Counted from the first letter of the stretch, positions 7,996 to 16,596 are shown. The stretch is 41,447 bases of DNA from Bog-756 sp036553725 (GCA_036553725.1 DATBOO010000193.1:1-41447), one strand, 5' to 3'. Made by a program: numbers and translations. Notes: generated by a model from the letters alone, not told the origin.

Positions 7996-10242
7996 TCACG
8001 CCCGGCTCAGGCGTCCCTCACCCACCCATCCGGTCAGGTCATCGGCGGGGAACCGGCCGATCTCGCCTGCCGGCCGGGGCCTCCCGTAGAGGAATCCCTG
8101 GGCCAGGTGGCACCCGAGCGAGCTCAGCTGGACGGCCTGGCCGGGACGCTCGACCCCTTCGGCGATCACCCCCAGGCCCAGTGAGTCCCCGAGGGCGATC
8201 ACCGCCCGCACGATGGCCATGTCGTCGGGGTCGTCGTCCAGGTGTTCGATGAAGCTGGCGTCGATCTTGAGGACCTCGACCGGCAGCTGCTTCAGGTAGC
8301 TCAGGGACGAGTACCCGGTGCCGAAGTCGTCGATGGAGATGTGCACGCCCAGCCCCCGAAGGGCGCGCAAGGTGGCGACGGAGGCATCCGGATCCTGCAG
8401 GATGACCCCTTCGGTGACCTCGAGCCACAGGTGGTCGGCCGCGAATCCCGAGTCCTCGAGCGCACCGATCAACAGCTGGGTGAACACCGGATCGGAGAGT
8501 TGCTGGGCGGAGACATTGATCGACAGGTTCATCCGGGAGTCGTCCTGATCGGCCAGGGCCCGTTCGGCACGCCATCGGGCGCCCTGACGACAGGCCTCGC
8601 GCATGACCCATGTTCCGAGGGGGACGATCAGCCCGCATTCCTCTGCCAGCGTGATGAACTCGCTCGGGGGCAGTAGGCCCCGGGCCGGATGGTTCCATCT
8701 CACCAGGGCCTCGAGACCGACCATGGTGAGGGAGCGGAGGTCGACGAACGGCTGGTAGTGCATCTCGAACTCGTTGCGCTCGAGGGCCCGGTGCAGCTCG
8801 TTGGAGGTGCGTAGGCTGCGCATTGCCTCGAGGTCGTCGTCCTCACGGTAGACGGCGATCCGGGAGGGGCCGCCCTCCTTGGCCCGGTACATGGCCACAT
8901 CGGCCTGCCGTAACAGCGCCGCCGCCCCCGTGGTCTCTGCGGAGGAGAGCGAGATGCCGATGCTCAGCGAGACGAATTGCTCATTGCCGGATTCGGCCAC
9001 CGGCCGGTCCATGGCTATTTGCAGGCGGCCGGCGATCATCAGGGCTTCGTCCTCGCCCACGACCTCGCACAGCACGGTGAATTCGTCGCCGCCGAACCGG
9101 GCCACGAGATCCTGGCCGCGGAGAGCCTGCTGCAGCCGCTGGGCGACCCGCTGCAGCAGCCGGTCTCCGGCATCATGGCCGAGGCCGTCGTTGATCATCT
9201 TGAACCGGTCGAGGTCGAGGAACATCAGTGCCACCTGGTGGCCGCGCTCCTCGACCAGCGCCAATAACCGCTCGAGCCTGTCCATGAACATCGTCCGGTT
9301 GGGGAGTCCGGTCAGTTGGTCGTGGACGGCGGCATGGGCCAGCTGCTGGCGGAGGGCCCACCGCTCGGTGATGTCCTCGATCTGGGCGATGACATAGGGT
9401 GGCCCTCCGGGGGAGTCCCGCGCGCAGGAGGCATTGACCGAGACCCATACGCTGTGGCCGTCGGCATGGAGAAACCGCTTCTCCAGGTTGTAGGTGTTGA
9501 TGTTCCCGCCCACGAGGGCGGCGAACCTCCTGTGGTTGTCATCCCAGTCCTCGGGATGGGTCAGGTCCTGGAGACGGCGGCCCTTCAGATCATCCGGCCG
9601 GTAGCCCAGTGTCCGGCCGAAGGACTTGTTGACCTTGAGCACCACCCCGTCGGCGGAGACCAGCCCGATACCGACAGGCGCCTCCTCGAATGAGCCTGCA
9701 TACCGGGCCCTGGTCTCGGCCAGCGCCAACTCCGAACGGCCCAGGAGTTCGACCCCCCATGCCACCGCCTCGCCCACCAGGACACAGCACGGGACCACGA
9801 AGACGGCGGAGGCCATCCCCAGTTGGGCCTGGCGGGTCCCGGTCCCTACCAGCGGGACGAGGTAGGCCACCGCCAAGAGAGGCGCACAACGAAGGCAGGT
9901 CCCACGCCGATGTCCGAGGCCCAGCCACACGAAGACGATCAGGAAGGTGATCGCATAGAGGAACCCGTCGCCGTTGCCCAGCCGGAGATTGAATCCGATG
10001 GCCGCGAAGGCGAGCGGGACCAGCCACAGCGTCGCCGACCGCTTCCAGCGGTCCCAGGGGAGTACCCACATCACCAGCCCGGCGGCAATTGAGACCCCGC
10101 AGACCACCACGCTGCCCAGTCGTGAAGACCCGACCGGGGGTGCGGCGATCAGCTCGGCCAACAGGACCAGGACGCTGGTGAGGATCCACAACCCGGCGGC
10201 GATCTTGGCCACCAATTCATTGGACAGGGACCCCCTGGTCAT
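7996..10242 (-). CDS. Membrane PAS-GGDEF-EAL cyclic-di-GMP signalling protein
   Basis: This 748-residue protein has about five or six hydrophobic segments in its first 170 residues, then a PAS domain (EEAPVGIGLVSADGVVL to the PAC-like YVIAQIEDITERW). A GGDEF domain follows, with intact GGDEF and an upstream RGQD I-site at the canonical spacing. The EAL domain has LEALVRW, NVSAQQL, VTEG, DDFGTGYSS, KIDASF and AEGVER. The full set of motifs suggests a bifunctional or switchable enzyme that reads a membrane or PAS signal. Alternative starts at 10269 and 10287 exist; ATG 10242 has GGAAG eight bases upstream, the others have no usable spacing. It follows the NlpC/P60 gene on the same strand by 91 bp, hinting at co-regulation with cell-wall hydrolysis. 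Confidence 0.9.
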   Translation of the reverse strand: MTRGSLSNELVAKIAAGLWILTSVLVLLAELIAAPPVGSSRLGSVVVCGVSIAAGLVMWVLPWDRWKRSATLWLVPLAFAAIGFNLRLGNGDGFLYAITFLIVFVWLGLGHRRGTCLRCAPLLAVAYLVPLVGTGTRQAQLGMASAVFVVPCCVLVGEAVAWGVELLGRSELALAETRARYAGSFEEAPVGIGLVSADGVVLKVNKSFGRTLGYRPDDLKGRRLQDLTHPEDWDDNHRRFAALVGGNINTYNLEKRFLHADGHSVWVSVNASCARDSPGGPPYVIAQIEDITERWALRQQLAHAAVHDQLTGLPNRTMFMDRLERLLALVEERGHQVALMFLDLDRFKMINDGLGHDAGDRLLQRVAQRLQQALRGQDLVARFGGDEFTVLCEVVGEDEALMIAGRLQIAMDRPVAESGNEQFVSLSIGISLSSAETTGAAALLRQADVAMYRAKEGGPSRIAVYREDDDLEAMRSLRTSNELHRALERNEFEMHYQPFVDLRSLTMVGLEALVRWNHPARGLLPPSEFITLAEECGLIVPLGTWVMREACRQGARWRAERALADQDDSRMNLSINVSAQQLSDPVFTQLLIGALEDSGFAADHLWLEVTEGVILQDPDASVATLRALRGLGVHISIDDFGTGYSSLSYLKQLPVEVLKIDASFIEHLDDDPDDMAIVRAVIALGDSLGLGVIAEGVERPGQAVQLSSLGCHLAQGFLYGRPRPAGEIGRFPADDLTGWVGEGRLSRA

Positions 10243-10333
10243 CAGGGCACTTCCGCTGAGGATCCCCATCCCTTCCCATCGGCACATTCAGCGGTGCGAT
10301 TGACCGGAGTCCCGTTGCCGGCCGGCTCCCAGC

Positions 10334-11572
10334 TCAGGGCCTCCGTCCGCCGGGCATCAGGTCGCCCGTTCCCCACTGGCCGAGCGAACCGAGCTGGACA
10401 TGATCGCCCGTCGCCTCGACGAGGCGGCTGCCGCCCACATAGAGAGCCGTGTGGTACACGCTGGTCCAGTCGGTCTGGCTGTGCCCCCAGAACACCAGAT
10501 CCCCGGTCTGGAGGTCGCTCATCGGCACCGCCGTCCCGGCCGTGTGGTACTGGTCGTTGGCCACCCGGGCGAAGCCGATCCCGTCGGCGTGGCTCCAAGA
10601 GGCCAGGACCAGCCCCGAGCAGTCGTAGCCGACCGGGCCGTTCCCTCCCCAGATGTACGGCTTGCCCAGCTGCTCGAAGGCGAACATCACCGCCTTGTCG
10701 CCGGGGGTCACCGGGCTCATCAACAGAGCCTCCGACGGGGGATCGATCGCCGTCGCGTCACCGAACGCGCCGGCCTCCCCGTTCTGCCGGAAGATCCAGT
10801 ACCCCTGTCCCGAACGGGTGGGAACCAAGCGCTGCACGGGGTCACCCGGGGTGTCGGCCGACGACCCGTAGAAGCCGGCATCCCCGAAGGTGAACACCCC
10901 ACCGTCGGCAGCCACCAACCAGTAGCCCCGTCCGTCCGGCGTCGGGGCCATGGCGACGATCGGCTGGTTGAGTGTGAGGTTGCCGGTCGAGCCGTGGAAT
11001 GCGGCATCCCCGAAGGAGAAGACGCCGCCATCGGAGGCCACCATCCAGTAGCCGTTGCCGTCGGTCGTGGCCGCCATGCCCACGATCGGCTTGTTCAGTG
11101 TGAGGTTGCCGGTCGAGCCGTGGAAGACGGCATCGCCGAAGGAGAAGACGCCGCCGTCGGAGGCCACCAGCCAATAGCCGCGCTGGTCGCGGGAGGGGGC
11201 CAGCCCGACCACCGGGCGATTGAGGCGGATGTTGCCGGTGGATCCGTAGAAGCGGGCGTCTCCGTACGAGAAGATGCCGCCGTCGGAGGCCGCCATCCAG
11301 TAGCCCTGCCGGTCGCCGGACGGAACCACGCCCACGACGGGCTGGTTGAGGGGACCGGCGGGGGAGCCGTACGAGGGGACGCCGAAGGGAAGCAGGGAGC
11401 CGGAGCCGGTGGCCAGCCAGAAACTGGTCTGCAGTTGTCCCCCGGCCGCATGGCGGATCGGCGGCGTGGCCGCGCCGGCCGCCCGGCCCGGCCCGGCCCC
11501 TGTACCCACCACCACGAGGGCCAACAGGCCGACGAGGCCGGCCCCGACCAGGCTCTGCCACCGCTGCCCCAT
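10334..11572 (-). CDS. Secreted NlpC/P60 peptidoglycan hydrolase with 42-residue repeats
   Basis: This 412-residue protein begins with a signal peptide (hydrophobic core VGAGLVGLLALVVVG). Residues 75-242 hold four tandem 42-residue repeats with the core GYW.VASDGGVFSFGDA.FHGSTGN, and a degenerate fifth repeat follows to about 283. The C-terminal NlpC/P60 domain (about 290-412) has the nucleophile in YDCSG (C318) and the histidine in YHTALYVGG (H374). The third position, usually His or another polar residue, falls at LVEA with Glu. NlpC/P60 enzymes cut gamma-D-Glu-diaminopimelate bonds in stem peptides. The repeats may form a propeller-like wall- or ligand-binding region (inference). ATG 11572 was chosen because AGAGGAG lies eight bases upstream; a GTG three codons earlier overlaps that Shine-Dalgarno. 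Confidence 0.88.
   Translation of the reverse strand: MGQRWQSLVGAGLVGLLALVVVGTGAGPGRAAGAATPPIRHAAGGQLQTSFWLATGSGSLLPFGVPSYGSPAGPLNQPVVGVVPSGDRQGYWMAASDGGIFSYGDARFYGSTGNIRLNRPVVGLAPSRDQRGYWLVASDGGVFSFGDAVFHGSTGNLTLNKPIVGMAATTDGNGYWMVASDGGVFSFGDAAFHGSTGNLTLNQPIVAMAPTPDGRGYWLVAADGGVFTFGDAGFYGSSADTPGDPVQRLVPTRSGQGYWIFRQNGEAGAFGDATAIDPPSEALLMSPVTPGDKAVMFAFEQLGKPYIWGGNGPVGYDCSGLVLASWSHADGIGFARVANDQYHTAGTAVPMSDLQTGDLVFWGHSQTDWTSVYHTALYVGGSRLVEATGDHVQLGSLGQWGTGDLMPGGRRP
10847..11350 (-). repeat. Four tandem 126-bp coding repeats
   Basis: Within the NlpC/P60 gene a 126-bp (42-codon) unit occurs four times. The two central copies are nearly identical over long runs; for example TGAGGTTGCCGGTCGAGCC on the plus strand recurs at about 10976 and about 11102, exactly 126 bp apart. 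Outer copies have diverged more. The high identity of the central copies suggests recent duplication or gene conversion and is a possible site of copy-number change. Confidence 0.8.
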
Positions 11573-11819
11573 GCCCCTCACTCCTCTTTACCGTCGCGGT
11601 TTCTGCACGCCGGCCGGGTGCGGCTGGCACCGCGGATCCGGAAGGCGCGGCGACAGCCGCTACTTGCACATTAGGTGGTAATTCTCCCACGTAGAGTGAC
11701 ATTCCCACAAGATCAACACCCGGAGCCCGCCCGGGACTCCGGAGGATCTACCGTGGTGCCCGTGCAGTGCCGATGGGTAGTGCGCTAGTCAGAGCCGATG
11801 AGCAGAGAAGGGTGTCGGG

Positions 11820-12743
11820 GTGAGCCACCAGGGCGTCGAGGCCATCACTGCGTTCCTCGCCGAATCCGGCATGACCACCGGCTCGATCGTCGAACAGCGG
11901 ACGGCGATGGCGGAGGTGGCGGCGACCCCGCCTCCCGACAGTGTGGTGGCGGAACCGGTCACGCTCGGCGGACGGAACGCCGAATGGCTGTCTCCGGAGG
12001 GGCCCGACGGCGACGCCGTGGTCCTCTACCTCCATGGCGGGGGCTACTGCATCGGCTCGCTCGACACCCACCGCTCGCTGGCCGGCCGGATCGCCGTGGC
12101 CGCCGGGTGTCCGGTGGTCACGCTCGACTACCGGCTCGGCCCGGAGCACCCGTTCCCGGCTGCGGTCACCGATGCCACGGCCGCCTACGCCGACCTGCTG
12201 GCTCTCGGGACCCGTCCCGAATGCATCGCCATCGCCGGTGACTCGGCCGGCGGGGGCCTGACCATGGCCGCGCTACTCGCTATCCGCGCCGCGGGCTCGC
12301 CGCTGCCCGGTGCGGCGGTGTGCCTGTCCCCGTGGGTGGACCTGACCCAGACGTCACCCTCCTACGAGCAGAACGCCGATGTCGATCCGATGGTGTCCCG
12401 GGCCGGCCTCGATCTGATGGCGGCGGCCTATCTGGGCGGGACCGATCCCTGTTCGGAGTTGGCCTCGCCCCTGTTCGCCCACGACCTGGGTGGCCTGCCC
12501 CCCGTGCTCATCGAGGTCGGGGAACGCGAGGTGTTGCTGGACGACGCCACCCGGCTGGCCGACCGCCTCCGGGCGGCCGCCGGCAGCGTCACGTTGACCG
12601 TGTGGCCGGAGCTGATCCATGTCTTCCAGGCGTTCCCCGGCCCGCTGGTCCCGGAGTCCGATCGGAGCATCGCGGCCGTGGGCTCGTTCATCTCTACCTG
12701 TCTACGTCCATCCGACACCTCCGTCGGCCGACCGGGCAACTGA
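11820..12743 (+). CDS. HSL-family alpha/beta hydrolase (carboxylesterase)
   Basis: This 307-residue esterase is of the hormone-sensitive-lipase family. The oxyanion-hole motif HGGG is at 72-75 within LYLHGGGYCIGS, followed by YRLGPEHPFPAA. The nucleophile S142 sits in GDSAGGG. The acid appears to be E237 in GEREVLLDDA rather than the more common Asp, an arrangement known in some HSL esterases, and the base is H267 in ELIHVFQAF. Such enzymes hydrolyse short to medium acyl esters in the cytoplasm. The start is GTG with GAGAAGGG seven bases upstream. The SDR gene follows after 12 bp and the SRPBCC gene after that, forming a likely three-gene operon for modification of an ester or alcohol substrate. 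Confidence 0.88.
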   Translation: MSHQGVEAITAFLAESGMTTGSIVEQRTAMAEVAATPPPDSVVAEPVTLGGRNAEWLSPEGPDGDAVVLYLHGGGYCIGSLDTHRSLAGRIAVAAGCPVVTLDYRLGPEHPFPAAVTDATAAYADLLALGTRPECIAIAGDSAGGGLTMAALLAIRAAGSPLPGAAVCLSPWVDLTQTSPSYEQNADVDPMVSRAGLDLMAAAYLGGTDPCSELASPLFAHDLGGLPPVLIEVGEREVLLDDATRLADRLRAAAGSVTLTVWPELIHVFQAFPGPLVPESDRSIAAVGSFISTCLRPSDTSVGRPGN

Positions 12744-12755
12744 AGAGGTTCGCGC

Positions 12756-13598
12756 ATGCAGGAATTCGGAGGGAAGACTGCGGTGGTCACCGGGGCGGGC
12801 AGCGGGATCGGGCGAGCCCTGGCCCAGGCCTTTGCCGGCGAGGGCATGCGGGTGGCGCTGGCCGATGTCGACGGCCCGTCGCTGTCAGAGACGGCCGCGC
12901 TGGTGCGGGCCGAATTTCCTTCGGTCGATGTGATGGCCGACGAGTGCGACGTGAGTCAGGCCGCGCAGGTCAACACCCTGGCCGACGCCGTGTTCGACCG
13001 GTGGGGCCAGGTCGACGTCTTGTGCAACAACGCCGGCGTGTTCGTCGGGGGGATCATCTGGGACCGCCCGGACGAGGACTTCGAGTTCGTGCTGGGAGCG
13101 AACCTCTGGGGCATCCTGCACGGCATCCGGGCCTTCGTGCCCCGGATGATCGCCCAGGGCACCGAAGGGCACGTGGTCAACACCTCATCGGTGGCCGGCC
13201 TGCTGGGAGCCCCGTTCGAAGCGCCCTACTCGATCTCGAAATTCGCCGCCTTCGCCGCCACCGAATCCCTGGCTCACGACCTCCTGGCGGTCGGGTCGAG
13301 GATCAGGGCCTCGGTGCTGTGCCCCGGGATCATCACCACCAACATCGTCGACTCCGACCGGCACCGTCCCGATCACCTGGTGACCCCGGTGACCGACGAC
13401 CAGAGGTTCGTGACCGACTACCTGGCCACCGCGGTGGCGGACGGCATGGATCCGAGCGAGGTGGCCCGGGTGGTCCTGGCGGCCATCCGCGACGAGCAGT
13501 TCCTGATCCTGACCCACGACTCCTATCCGAAGGAGCTGCTGGCCCGGGGCGAGGCGCTCTCAGAGCGCCGACTTCCCGACCTGGCCGAGTTCGCGTGA
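12756..13598 (+). CDS. Short-chain dehydrogenase/reductase
   Basis: This 280-residue classical SDR has the cofactor motif TGAGSGIG (12-19), the NNAG motif (91-94) and the catalytic S144/S145-Y158-K162 in NTSSVAG and YSISK. An acidic residue (D37 in ADVDG) after the second strand favours NAD(H). The C-terminal region is slightly longer than in minimal SDRs. These enzymes oxidise alcohols or reduce carbonyls; the substrate is unknown. It sits 12 bp after the esterase and 4 bp before the SRPBCC gene, so a shared pathway is likely (inference). GAAGAGG overlaps the esterase stop and serves as ribosome binding site. Confidence 0.88.
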   Translation: MQEFGGKTAVVTGAGSGIGRALAQAFAGEGMRVALADVDGPSLSETAALVRAEFPSVDVMADECDVSQAAQVNTLADAVFDRWGQVDVLCNNAGVFVGGIIWDRPDEDFEFVLGANLWGILHGIRAFVPRMIAQGTEGHVVNTSSVAGLLGAPFEAPYSISKFAAFAATESLAHDLLAVGSRIRASVLCPGIITTNIVDSDRHRPDHLVTPVTDDQRFVTDYLATAVADGMDPSEVARVVLAAIRDEQFLILTHDSYPKELLARGEALSERRLPDLAEFA

Positions 13599-13602
13599 CG
13601 CC

Positions 13603-14124
13603 GTGAGGGACTACGTGCTCTCCGTCGACCGGCTGATCCGGGCTTCGCCTCCGGCCATCTTCGATGTCCTGTCCGACGCGGCCCGGCACCCGCTCATCGA
13701 CGGGTCGGGCATGCTCCTGGGCGCGGTGGAGAGCGGTCCTCAACGTCTCGCCCTCGGGTCGACCTTCGGCATGGGAATGAAGCTGCTCGTCTCGTACTCG
13801 ACGGTGAACCGGGTGGTCGAATTCGAGGCGGACCGGTGCATCGCCTGGCAGACCGGGCCGACCGGACGTCTCGGTCGGGTGCTGGCCGGCAGGATCTGGA
13901 GCTATCACCTGGAGCCCGGGGACGGGGGGACGTTGGTGCGCGAGAGCTGGGACATCAGACCCGACCATCAGCGGGTGCTCCTGAAGCTCGGCAACATCTA
14001 CTGGAACAAGACCCGGCGGGACATGGAGCGGACCCTGAAAAGGCTCGACGCGCTGGTCGCCGACCCCGACCCCGCCGACCCCGCCGACCCCGCCGACACG
14101 GCGGACACGGACGGGGCGCGGTAG
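13603..14124 (+). CDS. SRPBCC (START/polyketide cyclase-like) family protein with DPA-rich tail
   Basis: This 173-residue protein has the SRPBCC pattern. It opens with a beta strand YVLSVDRLIRASPPAIFDVLSD, has middle strands FGMGMKLLVSYSTVNRVVEFE and WSYHLEPGDGGTLVRESWD, and ends with a long C-terminal helix NIYWNKTRRDMERTLKRLDAL. The family binds hydrophobic ligands in a helix-grip pocket and rarely has conserved catalytic residues. After the helix comes a low-complexity tail of DPA repeats (DPADPADPADTADTD), likely disordered. It starts at GTG 13603, four bases after the SDR stop, with a weak ribosome binding site, suggesting translational coupling. It is convergent with the RhlG-like SDR. 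Confidence 0.75.
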   Translation: MRDYVLSVDRLIRASPPAIFDVLSDAARHPLIDGSGMLLGAVESGPQRLALGSTFGMGMKLLVSYSTVNRVVEFEADRCIAWQTGPTGRLGRVLAGRIWSYHLEPGDGGTLVRESWDIRPDHQRVLLKLGNIYWNKTRRDMERTLKRLDALVADPDPADPADPADTADTDGAR

Positions 14125-14153
14125 CTCGAGCGGGCCTCGGCTCCGGAAGGCAT

Positions 14154-14948
14154 TCAGGCGGTGGTGGCGATCCCGCCGTCCACCGGGATGACCGCCCCGG
14201 TGAGGTAGGCACCGGCCCGGGAGGCGAGGAAGATGGTCACTCCGGCCATGTCATCGGGTCGGCCGATCCGCTTCATGGGGGCCGACTCGGCGATCCGGTC
14301 GCCGAAAGCCTCGAGGGTCGCCGCCATCATCTTGGACTCGAAGGGCCCGGGTGCGACCGCGTTGACCGTGATGGTGGGGGCCAGTCGTTTGGCCAGATGC
14401 CGTGTGAGCTGGTGGACAGCGGCCTTGGAGGCCGAGTAGGAGTAGGACTCGAGCACCGGCACATGGATCCCGTCGATCGAGCCGATGTTGATGATCCGCG
14501 AGGGTTCGCCCGGAGCGGCCGCTGCCTCCAGCAGGGGCAGGAAGAACTTGGATGTGTGGAAGATCCCCTGCACGTTCAGGTTGAGCACCCGGTCCCACGA
14601 GGCGGTGTCGTGCTCCACGAGGGGTGCGCCCCACGTCGCCCCGGCGTTGTTGACCAACACGTCCACCTGCGGGTGGTCACCCGCCACGGCGTCGGCCAAC
14701 CCGGCCGCTCCGGCCTCGGTGGAGAGGTCGGCGGCGACGCCGTAGCACGCTCCGTGCCGGGAGAGCTCGGCCACCGCCTCCTCGACGGCGTCGGCCTTGC
14801 GGGCGGCCAGGATGACGGTGGCCCCGGCCGCCACGAATCCCCCGGCGATCATGCGCCCGATGCCGCGGGTGCCGCCGGTCACCACCACCGTCTTCCCCTC
14901 AACGGAGAAGAGCTCGGCGGGGGGAGTGGGGGTCGATGGTTCGCTCAT
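14154..14948 (-). CDS. SDR oxidoreductase, RhlG-like
   Basis: This 264-residue SDR starts at ATG 14948 and reads LFSVEGKTVVVTGGTRGIG (14 onward), NNAG (100-103), S157 in INIGSIDG and Y171-SAS-K175. The C-terminal end is GAYLTGAVIPVDGGI. The arrangement FSVEGKT, ADLSTEAG, ATWGAP and RIINIGS is close to Pseudomonas RhlG and related 3-oxoacyl-reductase-like SDRs, which use NADP(H) on beta-ketoacyl or fatty substrates. The 61-bp gap to the divergent acyl-CoA dehydrogenase gene suggests shared control of fatty-acid or related oxidation. A longer open frame upstream would overlap the dehydrogenase start and was not used. Confidence 0.87.
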   Translation of the reverse strand: MSEPSTPTPPAELFSVEGKTVVVTGGTRGIGRMIAGGFVAAGATVILAARKADAVEEAVAELSRHGACYGVAADLSTEAGAAGLADAVAGDHPQVDVLVNNAGATWGAPLVEHDTASWDRVLNLNVQGIFHTSKFFLPLLEAAAAPGEPSRIINIGSIDGIHVPVLESYSYSASKAAVHQLTRHLAKRLAPTITVNAVAPGPFESKMMAATLEAFGDRIAESAPMKRIGRPDDMAGVTIFLASRAGAYLTGAVIPVDGGIATTA

Positions 14949-15009
14949 GGCGCCGACGGTATCCCAACCCCGCTGGTCGGTTGTTATCGTGCCGGGTGAG
15001 AGGGGGACC

Positions 15010-16167
15010 GTGTATCTGGCACTGACCGAGGAACAAGAGGCGCTCAAAGCCGAATTGCGCGCCTATTTCGGTGCCCTCGTCGAAGAGGTGGGGGACGGGG
15101 ACCCCGGTGCGTCAAGCTACACCCGGTGCATCCGCCGGATGGGCGAGGACGGCTGGCTGGGCCTCGGATGGCCCGTCGAGTACGGCGGCCAGGCGAAGGG
15201 CCCTGTCGAACAGATGATCTTCGTCGAGGAGTCGCACTGGGCCGGCGTCCCGCTCCCGCTGCTGACCCTCAACAGCGTGGGCCCCACCCTCATGGCCCTG
15301 GGCACCGACGAGCAGAAGCGGCGCATCCTTCCCGGAATCCTCCGGGGCGAGGTCCACTTCTCCATCGGCTACACCGAGCCCGCCGCCGGCACCGACCTGG
15401 CCTCCCTGCAGACCCGGGCGGTGCGGGACGGTGACGAGTACGTGATCAACGGTGTGAAGCTCTACACGAGCGCCATCCAGTACGCCGACTACGTCTGGCT
15501 GGCGGCCAGGACCGATCCGGATGCGCCCAAGCACAAGGGACTCTCGGTGTTCATCGTTCCGACCGACGCCCCCGGCTTTCACTGGTCACCGCTCCCCACG
15601 GTTGCCGGCGAGTTCACCAGCACCTCCTTCTACGACGACGTGCGGGTGCCGGCGGCCAACCTGGTGGGCGAGGAGAACCAGGGATGGAGGCTCATCACCA
15701 ACCAGCTCAATCATGAGCGCGTCGCCATCTGCCCGGTTTCGGGGATTCTGCGCCGCCTGACCGAGACCCGGCGCTGGGCCCAGCGGGAGAAGCTGGCCGA
15801 TGGCCGCCGGGTCATCGACCAGCAGTGGGTGCAACTCCACCTGGCCCGGATCCACGCCCGGGCCGAATATCTCAAGCTCCTCAACTGGAAGGTGGCCTGG
15901 GCGGCCGACAAGGGGCTCAACCCGGCTGATGCGTCGGCCACCAAGGTGTTCGGGACCGAGTTCGCACTCGAGGCCGATCGCCTGCTCCTCGAAGTCGTGG
16001 GCCAGGCCGGGTACCTGCCCGAGGGTTCACCCGGTGCGGTGCTCCGGGGGAAGCTCGAGCAGAGCTCCCGAAGCCAGACCATCTTCACCTTCGGCGGGGG
16101 CACCAACGAGGTCCAGAAGGACATCATCGCCATGGTGGGGCTGGGGATGCCCCGCGCCCCCCGCTGA
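15010..16167 (+). CDS. Acyl-CoA dehydrogenase (FadE-like)
   Basis: This 385-residue FAD enzyme introduces a double bond into an acyl-CoA thioester. It has the family order: an N-terminal helical domain (LGLGWPVEYGGQ), a middle beta domain with FSIGYTEPAAGTDLASLQT and a GVKLYTSAIQYADYVWLAART segment, then a C-terminal helical domain ending FTFGGGTNEVQKDIIA. The middle FAD/substrate segment YTEP.AGTDL is intact. The general-base Glu is not identifiable with certainty because the family uses two positions. GTG 15010 is preceded by GAGAGGGGG. It is divergent from the RhlG-like SDR. Sequence style is closest to the actinobacterial steroid/aromatic-type FadE proteins, but the substrate is not determinable. 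Confidence 0.88.
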   Translation: MYLALTEEQEALKAELRAYFGALVEEVGDGDPGASSYTRCIRRMGEDGWLGLGWPVEYGGQAKGPVEQMIFVEESHWAGVPLPLLTLNSVGPTLMALGTDEQKRRILPGILRGEVHFSIGYTEPAAGTDLASLQTRAVRDGDEYVINGVKLYTSAIQYADYVWLAARTDPDAPKHKGLSVFIVPTDAPGFHWSPLPTVAGEFTSTSFYDDVRVPAANLVGEENQGWRLITNQLNHERVAICPVSGILRRLTETRRWAQREKLADGRRVIDQQWVQLHLARIHARAEYLKLLNWKVAWAADKGLNPADASATKVFGTEFALEADRLLLEVVGQAGYLPEGSPGAVLRGKLEQSSRSQTIFTFGGGTNEVQKDIIAMVGLGMPRAPR

Positions 16168-16304
16168 GGGCGGACGGATGCCCGGGTGGCGGACCCGGCA
16201 CCGAGCCCCCGGTGTGACGGCTCCCACGGCGGCCGTAGTCTGAACCCGACGGAGTGGGCCACTCGGACCGGATCGGTGTGTGCCCCGAAGCAAAGGAGCC
16301 CCAG

Positions 16305-16547
16305 GTGGACGACCACGAGATCATCATCCAGATCGGCAACCTGGCCAGCGAGGAGCAACGCCTCGAGGAGCGACACGTCGGCCAGGGCCTGTCGTCCGAA
16401 GAGGAGCAGCGGCTGAAGGCCATCGAGGTCACGCTGGACCGCATGTGGGACCTGCTCCGCCAACGGCGGGCCCTCCGGGGTGCGGGCCGAAGCCCCGAGG
16501 AGGCGGCCACCCGTCCGGAGGGGACGGTCGAGGGGTACCTGCAGTAG
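16305..16547 (+). CDS. DUF2630 family small protein
   Basis: This 80-residue charged, helical protein reads MDDHEIIIQIGNLASEEQRL with a middle LKAIEVTLDRMWDLLRQRRA and the ending RPEGTVEGYLQ. These blocks match the actinobacterial DUF2630 family almost over full length. The function is unknown. The helices have a heptad-like pattern that could form a short coiled coil. GTG 16305 has AAAGGAG ending seven bases upstream, a strong ribosome binding site, which decides this start over the upstream in-frame codons. It stands alone between the acyl-CoA dehydrogenase and an alpha/beta hydrolase. Confidence 0.85.
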   Translation: MDDHEIIIQIGNLASEEQRLEERHVGQGLSSEEEQRLKAIEVTLDRMWDLLRQRRALRGAGRSPEEAATRPEGTVEGYLQ

Positions 16548-16554
16548 GTCGGCA

Positions 16555-16596
16555 TCTGTCGGTCGCAGTCTGTCGGTCGCGGTCTGTCGGTCGCAG
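16555..16596. repeat. 14-bp direct repeat, three copies
   Basis: The unit TCTGTCGGTCGCAG occurs three times head to tail, with one base change in the middle copy, in the gap between the DUF2630 gene and the next hydrolase. A partial fourth copy (CCGTCGG) follows. Possible roles are a protein-binding array or slippage-prone spacer; no palindrome within the unit suggests a specific regulator. Confidence 0.7.

Noticed and set aside
11573..11700. A c-di-AMP (ydaO-type) riboswitch ahead of the NlpC/P60 gene, as is common in actinobacteria
   Set aside because: The conserved core segments of that riboswitch could not be aligned to this leader by eye.
16555..16596. CRISPR-like array
   Set aside because: The units are 14 bp, directly adjacent and have no spacers.
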